Below the pieces are notes generated by a model. The model had not been told where the DNA came from and ran no database searches. It worked only from the letters and a program-made list of their open reading frames with translations. A stretch of 64,000 nucleotides of DNA from Oegoconia quadripuncta (lineage: Eukaryota > Arthropoda > Insecta > Lepidoptera > Autostichidae): contig OX438755.1 of the NCBI GenBank assembly GCA_949316235.1, positions 21,723,151 through 21,787,150 on the forward strand, written 5' to 3'. Each line of letters begins with the position of its first letter. Position 1 is the first letter of the stretch. A program made the translations under genes and the position numbers. Positions 21,188 through 33,100 of this stretch are shown here, piece after piece.

Positions 21188-24100
21188 GTGTAGGTGGGTG
21201 GGTGGGTGTGCGTTGGGGTTTCCGGATCAGTACGATTCCACCTTCGATCTCATCTTCACTTAACATCAGGTGTGATTGAGGTAGTTACTCCAAAATTTTC
21301 GTATTTTGTGTTATTAATCCACTCGATCTAAATTCTCGTACAGTGAAAAACACTAAGCAATTAAAACGCATCATAAAGCACGAGCGCTCCTATACGGTAT
21401 CGCTACATAAATTTTACAGCCCCCACGAACTGCACAACACTTGTGTGTATGTTCCGTTGACATTTAGACTGAATATCCATGCTTGCGTGTCATCTAAGCA
21501 GAAATGTTATAATAGCCTTTTCATCATCATCAGCCTGTAAACATCGCACTGAAGGGATTTAGGCCTTCCCTCGTATATGAGGGAGTATTGGCCATAGTCC
21601 ACCACGCTGACCCAATGCGGGTTATGTAACTTAAAATTTATTTAAAGGCAAACTTTGAATGTTATTAATTTGTGTATTTATGTACTTATTAGTATGAAGT
21701 TATATTCATATTCAGTTAGGTTTTATCTATCATATTTATTCATTTCTTTAGATTTCCATTGGGCACGTCTTATCTGCCTCATCCAGTCATTATCTCTCTT
21801 TCGTAGGTCTGCTGAAAGAAATTTTATTGTAGAAATAAGCAGAGCCTGTTGTGTCGTCTCTATTATGTTGTATCTGTATGTTTTTTTTTAATCCCAGTAA
21901 ATGCCTAATTAACTTAATTTACGATATTTCCATAATTTTTATATCGAACATTTTATAATAAATCTATCTCTTTCGTGCATTTCGCTCGCGTCTTCCGAAA
22001 TAATAACATGTCGTTTGAAATTACAAATTTTTATTTCTTATTACATTTTTAATTTCATTCATACAATACTTAACACTTATTATTATTATTTTTAAGCACA
22101 ACGGGTTAGCAGTTGACCTCAATCACACCTGATGTTAAATAAAGATGAGTGAGATTGCTTAAACACACTAGAATAAGTTATAAATAAATAAATATTTCGG
22201 ACACTTACACCAATCATCTAGTCACCAAACTAAGCAAAGCTTGTGCTATGGAAACTAGATAACGGATAAAAATACATAAATATTTATTCACACACTCGCG
22301 GGATTCGAACCCGCAACCGTAGGGTTCGCTGACAGGGTCACTATCCACTACACCGATCAGTCGTCAAGTTTTATATTAGTTTATATTCATTGATCATGTA
22401 ATAAATAGTCATGAAGAGCGGAATCTCCTAACACGGGCATTATTATGCTTATAAGGAGTCTCCAGTTACTGAAAACTGTAAATTGAATTTTGAATCACAT
22501 CAAATCAAATCAAAAAAATATTTATTTCGTAGGATAAAAATTATCACTTGAAAACGTCACATTTTTTATGTTATTATTAAAGTTTTTGGGATTATTGTTC
22601 ATTCACAAAGCTGATTCCCCAGAGAAGAACGAGCAAGAAACTCAACGGTTGTTCTTTTAAAATAAGTTTGGGTTACAATTATATTATATTATATTATATA
22701 ATGAATTGAAAAAGAAATAAAAGCTTTTAATTTTTTTTTAAACAAAGTGACAAATGGGCTTAAAGTCCAAAAAAGCTCGTCTGGCTGTTCATGGCGGGGT
22801 GCTGGTTCCAACACTGACTTACGGGAGTGAATGCTGGGTATGGCAAAAGAAGAATGAAAGTAGAATAAATGCAGTGGAAATGAGATCATTGAGAAGTATG
22901 AATGGGGTGACTCTGAAAGATAGAATCAGAAATAGTGTAATTAGGGAGTTAAGCAATGTGAATGAAGATGTAGTGACAAAGATTGAAAAAGGTATGCTGA
23001 GATGGTTTGGACATGTGGAGAGGATGAATGAAAGAAGACTTACGAAAGAGATATACAAAGCGAATGTGGATGGTAGTGTTGGTAGGGGAAGACCACGGCG
23101 AACGTACCATGATCAAATCGGGGACGTCTTAAAGAAAGGCCAAGTCAAGAGTACCCTAAACCGACGAGCATGTATGAACAACCTTATGAGAGTGAAGGAA
23201 GCAGAAGAGGTGTGTCAGGATCGTAGCAAGTGGAAGTCTGTGGTCTCTGCCTACCCCAACGGGAAACAGGCGTGACATTATGTTATGTATGTCTTTTTGC
23301 GTCGTGGGTTTAAAAAGAGGAATTTCACGACACTACTTGGTTGTAATGACCTGTCACCCTCTTCCGGGTTACCCGAAAATCATGACGCCATAAAGGAAAC
23401 CCTAATAGGGTATAAAATAACATAGAATCGGTAAAAATACAAGGAAGTAACATAAATGGCATGCGTATGTCAAGATAATATTAACGTAAATAGAAGCCTT
23501 GTGCGGGTTTGCGCAACTTTCGTTGGTAAAGTATTGCATTATCAGGCTGATTTACAACTTGGCAAATATTAGTACGCTTCTATATAACAGACGCAGTTCA
23601 ATATTAATTTTTGGCGTCAGAATGACTTGTTTTAACATCTGATATGATATAGTACCAGACGGGTGATGTGACAAGCAAGACTCTGTTTGCCTTATGTACT
23701 CTATCTATAAGTCAATGACTTTAATATTATGTGTGGAATTTTACACCGCAAGAAAATAAATACAGACTTTGTTGAACGAGCTTCTTAAGTGTCTGTACTG
23801 CTCCCGAAACGAAGAAAGAAATTGACATTGTTTTCATATTGTATCACACATTCTTCTTCTTAGCGAGTGGATGACAAAAACATCAAATTCTGGAGGGCCA
23901 GAGTGGGGCCTTGCGTGCGGCATTGTCTGTGGCATGTAGAGGTCCTATAGCGTACAAGTGTCGTCACACGCAGGGCAGCATAGAACTTGCCCCATAACCT
24001 ATGTGGTGTACCGCACAAGCACCGGTTGTTGTTCATGTAGCCCCACTTGGACATATCCTCTCGGCATCTACCGACCCCGGTACACAGTCTATTGAGTAAC

Positions 24101-27100
24101 TTCTATACCGGCCATTCCAGATCGTGACCAGAAGGCAGCTTCTCGGCAGGTGTTATCTGGCCGGTAGTTAGAGCTCTTCTAAATTAATATATTAACATTA
24201 GCATCGCAATATATTTACGAAAACTTAATGTATGTAAGAAAAAATATAGAATCGTTTAAGAAAAATAGTGATATACATAATGTTAATACCAGATATAAAA
24301 ATAAACTTGCTGTTCATGTCCGCCGTTTACACAAAATCACTAAGTCATTTAAGGTGCAATGTATACGCTTTTATAATAAGGTTCCAGTGGACATTCAAAA
24401 TTTACCTTTAAATAAATTCAAAACCATCATAAAACAGACATTATTTACCAAAGGCTATTATAAAATTTCTGACTATCTAGATGATAAGCAAGCATGGACA
24501 TAGACCGCTCGGCGATATTCAGTCTAATTATATAATATAATATAATTGTAACCCAAACTTATTTAAAAGAGCAACCCTTGAGTTTCTTGCTCGTTCTTCT
24601 CTGGGGAATCTGCTTTGCGAATGAGCAATAATGTCAATAATTTTAATATTAAGATAAAAAATGTGACGTTTTCAAGTGATATATTTTATCCTACGAAATA
24701 AATATTTTTTGACTTGATATGACTTGACTTCTCACAATTGAACGCGAGATCATCTAGTGAGGCATTAAGAACAAGGAAACTACTCCTGCTTTTGAAGCGA
24801 CTTCGCGCCACTTGCTCGCTGTACAGGGTGTCGTCGTTCTTTTTCACTCATTTACAAACTATAAACTTCTCCCATGGTACGCGCGAACTAAAAATTTTGA
24901 ACAAGGAGTGTGTGAGATCTTCAATAACTCATACTCATTTATTTTTTCCATAGGCGTCTTCCGCGCACTTGGACATGTCCATTACAATACAATAAATTAA
25001 TTTTAAAGGTATACCTAATTAAATGTAAAGGCGAAAGTACGCTTCCATCTTCGACCTCATCTTCACTTAACATCAGGTGTGATTGAGGTCAAGTACCAAC
25101 CAGTTATGCATAAAAAAAAAAAAAAAAAAAAAAGTATATTAATTATTAACTAAGATGTGGATACAAATAAAAGGATTATAAAATAATTTAGAGTAATGTA
25201 GCTGCTGTAAAGGGGCATTGTCAGTCTGCATAATAAGTAGCTACTATAAATGAGCATTGTCAATTTCCTTAAGGCTAATAGCAGTTGTAAATGGGCATTG
25301 ACAATTTCCTTAAGGCTATGAAGCTACTCAGAACTCAGTAGAAAACAGAGAAATGCGGAATGCATCACTCACCGGCAGCCGTTTCCTGATCTTTCTGAGT
25401 CCCCCGGAGGTTCGCAAGCGGTTCAGACGAATTGGCATTATCGGAAGCTTGTTTGAAAGGTTTTGGAATGTCATATGGCGAATTTAAATAGAATTTGAAT
25501 ATTTTGAAATGTCAACGCCATATTAAAGGTTGAACTCGTTTTAAATAGAGATTACACCGCTAGGTGGCGTGGCGAGTGGCACGAGTCAATTCTCTCTTTG
25601 AAAAGAATGACTTCAAATAGAAAAGAATTTGAATAGAGAAACAGAAAATATCGTATCTCCTATATTGATGCATTCTATTATACCGAACACATAGTTACAA
25701 TTGTTTTTATTGACGTACGGTATCTTTAACGTCTATATACAACGTGCTGAGCAAGTATCCTGTTGATCCTATTGCCGTGGGAAGAAGACATTCCTGCCGG
25801 TTATGAGTGCCCAGTAAAATCACTAAGGTTCAAGGCAATAACGGATCAATTAGGCGTCCCTCTACCTTTAACTGGCTTTACACAAAGAGTACCATTGTTA
25901 ATCTTTGGTAATGGGATGACTCACTCAGTTATAGTAGACTGGTATACTACGTTTCAAGATAGCAGTAGAATCAAGTAAAATAATAAATAAATAAATATCC
26001 TTAGACATACACACAGCGCCATCTAGTTCGACAGTAAGCAACTATAAGCTTGTGTTGTGGATATCAGATAGTCGATATACTACATAAGTAGGAGAACTAT
26101 ATAGAATCAGTGAGCGCCATGCCGAGTAACTTTTGTTTACTTCTGTGTTGAGGAGTCATAGTTGGAGTAACCTACGTCACCGTGATGGGCCACCGTCTAC
26201 CATCAGCAAACACCTTGCTTCTTGATCTTCTCTTCATATAATCTGTCTAGAATGACACAATGAGAGTAGTGAGGACTCTCTAAACTTTTTATGTCGTTTG
26301 GTGTTTACAGATCTACGATTGGGACAAAAAGACCCAGGGCGTGGTGTTATCCTCGTTCTTCTGGGGTTACATGGTTATGCAGATCCCGGCTGGAGTGCTC
26401 GCGAAGAGGTTCGGAGGGAAGCCGATTATACTGGTTGCGCTGATTGCCAATGGAGCGTTGTGCCTTGCTCTGCCGACACTGGCATATCTGGTAAGTTTTT
26501 ATCGCCAATTTAGTTAACTGTCTCTCATACGTTACATTAGTATTCCAGCTGATATCTAAAATTGTCCTTTGATAAAATCTAAAACAATGAACTTTCCTTT
26601 AATTACTTCATAGGTTACCTCTCTGCCAAATTTCAATACAACAGGTTCAGAATATGTGGATTTTGTGTTCTGAGCGATAAAGGGTTTGGATCCAACTGCT
26701 TCTTTGATTGGTATAAGCAAGTACCTACCTACCTATCGATTTAGGTGTTATTAGAAAGAACAACCTTCTAATTTCTTAGGCTTATTCTCAAAGGAAGGCG
26801 TAAATTCCGAATGCCTGGTAGCTTCAAAGACTATTTGCAAGTATAAGTTTTACCTACAAAACTAAAGAAATATTGATTGAGTTCGTATTTTGCAATCTGT
26901 TGCGGAAATTGCATACTGAATTACATACGCCGCAGCCACTTGCGCGTTAATAGAGAAACCGCAAATTGAAAACATCTGCACCTTTACTGTGAGATTATTC
27001 AAAGACGTGATAGAAAACTATTACTCTATCACTTCCACTTGCATCAGCAATAAGTAAGAACAGCTTGATGACTCTAAACTAAGCAGAGAACCTGTACTCC

Positions 27101-30100
27101 TGCACCTATGTCATAGAGGATCTTTGACTGGCTTCAGACAACGCCATAGTTATGGCTGAGTTCTGGACGGATAAAAAATCTTGACACTACGAAAAATAAC
27201 TATGATGCGCAAGTCTCCATTTTATTTTTATCCACAACGGATTTGCCCTTGACCTCAATCACACCTGATTTTAAGTGAAGATGAGGCCGAAGGTGATAAC
27301 GTACTGACCCGGAAACCCTCTCTTATTTGGGGGACTGGCTATCATATCTCTGACAACCGGAACACAACAATGCTATTAACATTGCTGTTTGGCGGCAGAT
27401 TTAGATAAGATAGTGGTAGCTAGCCAGCGGACATTTAATATGCCCTACTACCAACCAAACCGAGTACTAGAAATGTACCCCGCTGGGGATCGAACCCGCG
27501 ACCTCCGAAACGTAAACCCAATGTTGTTTACATTGAGCCACGGAGGTGGTTAGGTCCATCGTCAAATTGTTCCAAATGTGACGTAGTGGAGGATATACAT
27601 CATATTATTTTGATGGAGTGTGTGCGGAACGAATGTCTTCAGGAGACAAATTGTTTATCAAACCCACATATATGAATCCATGTAACATTAAATATCCACT
27701 GTCGGATAAAGCAAAAAGTTATTGTTCAAATTTACCATTAGCATACAAAACATAAAAACGGCCGAATTGAGAACCTCCTCCTTTTTGAAGTCGGTTAAAG
27801 ATAGATAAGCCTACAACTTGTCATTACTTACAGGGCAACAGAACATTTTAGAGACTAAGGCCCGTATTTATAAACCGTTCTCAAGATTGACATGACCTTA
27901 AGTTGACGCTTGAGAATCTGTTGGATATTCAAACAGTATAAAAGAGAATAGCACTGAGACCGCATTCTAGTCATCAAGAATTTGATGTGTTTGCCATCGA
28001 CTCGCTAAGAAGAATCTCAAGATCAATTTATAATTACGGCGCTAAGAATCTTTAAATATAGATTTAAAAACATGAAATGTGTAAGCTCTTGATGGTTGCT
28101 GGTTTCGCGGTGAAGAATGCGGAAGAAGAAGAAGAAGAAGAAGAAGAATGTGGTCAAATGCGTATCCAGTTAACCATTAAAAAAAAAAAAAAAAAAAAAA
28201 TATTCCATCGAGTGAAACTAATTATGAGTAACCTAAATATTCTATTGAAGTAACAAAACATTTACTTTTATTATATCAAATTATTGCCAGGCAAGGTGGT
28301 TCCCGACAAAGTAGAATAGGACCAGTTTCATCGAATGGGATGATGGATAATAGTGTCTACGGAAAAATCTGCCATCGCCATCTGTCCCAGGTGACGATTA
28401 GGGAAAATCCTCGCAATGGCAAAGGCTTTTCTTCAACAGTTGAGAGCGATATGCTGTTGGAGTGAAGTCAAACGTTGATTAATCTACATATCCACTTCCA
28501 GGGTGGATGGCGGATGGTGTGCGCCTCCCGAGTGGCGATGGGACTGACGCAGGCGTGCCTCTTCCCGGCCAGTCATACCATGATGGGCCGTTGGCTGCCC
28601 GCGCACGAGCGGACGGGTTATAGCGGCATGGTCTACTCAGGTTACTGATACTACAGTATTTACTGTTCCAAATTTGAGCGTTAACATATCTTCTGCATTA
28701 TCAAAAAAATATTCCAAAAGGTCAATTTAATGTTAGATTTATCTGTCTTGTCAGAAATTAAACCATTTCAATTATAATTTACGGTCACCTTTAAATTGCA
28801 ATATTTAGGTTTATTATTTTTGATATGTTCGGCCTTAGGTTCTTACTATGTCAAATATCTATTTCATTATATTGTAGCTATCTGAACCATTGTACGAGTA
28901 TCTACAGGTTATTTTTGTTTTTGGATACTGACACTAACTTTTAGCACGGATTAAATAAATACATTCACCTTTCCGAAGAAATTTCGCTGAAGAACGATTT
29001 ACCGAAAGCAGAGTACATTGCGGAGTTTGCTTTTGTTAAAAATGTTCGTCATGAATAAACTCTCCAACGTCACTTGGCTTTCGGTGGATTATTTTCCAGC
29101 GATTTGTTTTATATTTGACAATGGTCATGTTAAACTCGTGGCGTTGGCTATACCAATGTTTTTTACTTTTTCGCAGGGGGTCAAATAGGAACAATAATAG
29201 CCATGCCAGTAGCTGGTCTGCTGGCGGAAACGGCGGGCGGGTGGAAGCTCATCTTCTATTCCATGTCGGCGGTGATGCTAGCCACGTCTGCGTTGTGGTA
29301 CGCTCTGGCCACCAGCACGCCTGGTCAGCATCGCCTCATGAGTCCCAAAGAGCAGGAGTACATCGAGAGGGATCTTAATTTAGAATCAGATTCTAAGGTA
29401 AAATAGCATCACTATCAGTTTCACTTTAGTTCATTGTTCAAAATATGCTTATTACAAGGAAATTCATTTGGAACGCATGGGAGCTTACATCTAGCGCAAT
29501 AAACTCCAAAATGAATGAGATTTTATCTGTGCAAATTTACAACAAGTCGAATTACATAAGAGCAAGTTCTGCACAGGAATTGACACCAGCACACCTCTGA
29601 GCAGTGCTGGTTTATGACTACTTAAAGCTATAAGCATTCCACCCCTGTGAGCTCCCATATATTCAACAGTATCGATTAAAACAATTTTCAAGTGTTTCTA
29701 GTCATTACATATAAATGGACAAAATGCCAATCTTTCTCTACATCACAAGCGGATACAAGCGGATAGTCTTACTTCTGGACCGGATTTTATAGGCCCCTAG
29801 ACATGATGCACTGAAGAAACTAATCCGCCATTGCTCTGAGTATCAGTAAATTGAACTGGCGAAATACCGGTCGCGCTTACCGCTTACCATATTTTCGAAT
29901 GACTCCATGCTTCAAAAGGAATGTAATCTATCACGTAACCTAACTACCTGATAATTTCATTGAAATGAAAAAAATTATGATTTCCAATCTAGTTGGACGA
30001 TATTGTATCTGTGGAGTTGTTAATACTCCCCCAGGTTTTATTGATCGATTAAATATTAGGCCTATGACAACGTTGTTACTCATAATATTCCTAATATTTT

Positions 30101-33100
30101 CATAATACTTACTTTATTCATTCACATAATATTAATATAAATAGTATGTCAGTCACTATCTTCTATACTCAAGAGTACCTTTTTTTTTTTTTTTTTCGCG
30201 GGGAAATGCTTTACGCGTACCGCTCGCCTGGGGGACGGCGAGACGGTTATGTGGGACTCCCCTCCCTACCGGAGGGATACCCACTAAAATCCCGCGGCGA
30301 ACTTCTCCGGCAGTAGGGAGGACCTGGGAACGCATAGGCGGCTCCAGGTCCCCCCCCGCTCCGCCCCCCCTCACAAGGAGAGGCCCATTCCCGGAGGGCG
30401 TCTAGCGCACCCTCCGTAGGGGGCGCTGTCGTGCCTCACACCGCGATCAGCGAGCGGTATGAGGCGCGACAGGACCCGATGCGACGACACCCCCCCGGTC
30501 GCTCCGGGGGGTGTCATCCTCTCCCGGGCCGCGTCCGACGATTACATCGCCCCGATATGTAGCCGCTCGCGACCCTCGGGCGACGTGTAGGGGGGCTACT
30601 CAAGAGTAACTATATCGAAAGGGATCGGAATTTTGTTTTAGTTTCGAAGATGACGAAGATCCTAAGCAAAGCTTTTAGTATAAAAGTAGTGGTACGCTAT
30701 TATAATGCTAATTAGTATGTAAATGAAAGAGGGTGTGTAACTGTGTGTAGATAGAATTTGAACTTTACGGTTCAGTATGGATATGTAAAGCGGAATTTAT
30801 TCTTGTGTAATAAAATATTTATTCTTACATAGGGTCATGTGAGAACTCCATGGCGGGCTATCTTCCGTTCGGTGCCTGTTTGGGCGATCGTGTCGACCCA
30901 CTTCGGCTGTACCGCCGGATTCGTTCTCTTCTTCGTCGATATGCCCACCTACATAGAGCGAGGACTTGGCATCTCATTGAGAGACGTAAGATTGCATTTT
31001 CTTATGTTTTTTTATGCATAACGGGTCAGTGTCTTCACTCACATCTGATGACGTCGCAGGCGGAAAAGCACTCACCGAGAATGTCAACTTATTTGCAGGA
31101 CTGCCTATGGCTCAAACAGCCGAAGCACACCATTGCAACATGGCTCTTTAGCAGAAGTTTATATAAGATTTAGGGGTGGTTGAACATATCGCCATCTCTA
31201 AACGTACAAATGCAAGAGTCGAATACTCTAACTTGAAAGTTATACAGAGTCGTAACCATCATTCATTCATCAGTATCATTAGGCGATTATTGTCTTACCA
31301 AAAGATATTTTCACCTTGTTTGTTTGTGACAATCATACCTTCTGTTCTTACTAGCAACTGTAAAATGTATTTTCCTTTCTGTGGAGCTCTAAGGTGTGTT
31401 TGAGATGATTTTTAAACCGATGTATTCGAACTATTTGTTCCTTATTGACTCTACTATCGAGTAATGACATAAAATATAGAATAAAAATTTTAGGCATTAT
31501 GAGGACGAGGAATGTTCAACAACCCTCTTAGATAACGAAAGAGAATTTCATTTAAAGCCATTCATTTCATGACACAAAACCATCAGGTAATAAGTGTTAC
31601 ACAGACGACAACAAAAAGTAAACATGGTACTTGCCATTTAATTGTCGATGTCGCAAGGTGGACTCGAAAATGTCTCCAACTCAGCATAGCCGTTCACTAC
31701 ACGTATGTTAGTACTATATTAATTCTGTGATACACGGCTGGTTTTAGTAGCCTAATGACGCATTGACACACGGGTAAACAACAATACTTATAATAATTTT
31801 GCACGTGGTTCCAGAGTGCTCTGCTGTCAGCCTTGCCATATTTTGGGATGTGGTTTGGCAGCGTGTTTTCGTCGATTGTCTGCGAGAAAATCTACAACAG
31901 AGGCATCCTGTCAGTCGGCACATGTAGAAAAGTGTTCAATTCTTTCTGTAAGTTATCTGTGGTTGTAATCATGATCTTCTTGGGATCTTCAAGTCTAGAG
32001 TGAATAGGCATTTACTGGGTGCGCGTGATACATCTTCGGCTACATCGTCACTTTCCATCAGGTGAGATTGTAGTCAAACGCGAAACCAGTTTTTAATAAA
32101 AAAAAAATGATAAAATTCTTTATTTTATCGTTTTTTTTTTACAAATCTCACCGTTTTTTACAATTGTGGATATTTTTTAAACTTTGAACCAAACAAACAC
32201 TGCCATGCATACCTACAGCTGTTACTCTTTGGAAAGCCTTTGAACTTCTTAGTAGCTTCTGCTATTCTGGTATCTTTCAAGAGTCGTGCAAATATCACTC
32301 CGAAAAGGATTCAGTTTCAACTGTGTGTTTTAATATGGGACATTTATTACAAACGATTTCATAATAAAAATTTTACGTTATAACACTTATAACAGTAAGA
32401 AAAGAATTATGACGCTTCGTACCAAACTCAAAATATTGGCGTCAAAATTAAAGATAGTGTAAATTGTAGTAAATGAACTATATTTTCAGGAAATATATAA
32501 ATATTTAAGATATAGGCTCTTCATAATGGCGGAATTGGTACGACTGCACGGCTTTCTCCTTTACTGGTGCTTGGCTTACCTAAGGAATATAAAGTGAGGG
32601 AATGCCTGTCAGCTATTCCACAAGGGGTCGCGTCAGATTAGTGTCCGAAGTTAGTTATATATTGTGTTGTGTGTAGTGTACTGGCTTTATTACACAAAGG
32701 AACAGGGAGGTGAGGTAATAGGCGGTTCTTCTCAGCCAGCCAACGACTGTGCTCCATTCATAAATAAAACGTCTTCTGAAATACCGGGAGATATTTTAAA
32801 AGATATTATAGAACTATCCTTTGATTTAAAGTCTCTCTTTAAAGTCAGGTTAAATAGGCATCTTCTGGGAAAGCTCGTTCCATCGTAGACCTTATCTCGA
32901 CATTAGTCCAGATTAAGGTCAAGAGCGATCCCATTCTAATTAAAAAAAAAAAAAAAAAAAAATTTTGTTGCAACCATATTTGATATCATTCACCAAAAGA
33001 GAAATAAAAATTTTGGATCCATGACGTTGTACTTTTGCCACAGGACCAATTTCACTATAGGGGAAATATCAACTGTTCCATAACATCCATAGAAAGTTAG

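Noticed and set aside
20624..21279. Frames of 189-206 codons rich in Cys/Val or Thr/His
   Set aside because: Produced by the (GT)n dinucleotide repeat on both strands; no gene.
28118..28148. (GAA)n tract as a CRISPR-like or regulatory repeat
   Set aside because: Simple microsatellite tail of a LINE end; no spacer structure anywhere in the window resembles a CRISPR array.
30156..30374. 72-codon - strand frame ending in poly-Lys
   Set aside because: Reads through the poly-A tail of a retroposed insert.
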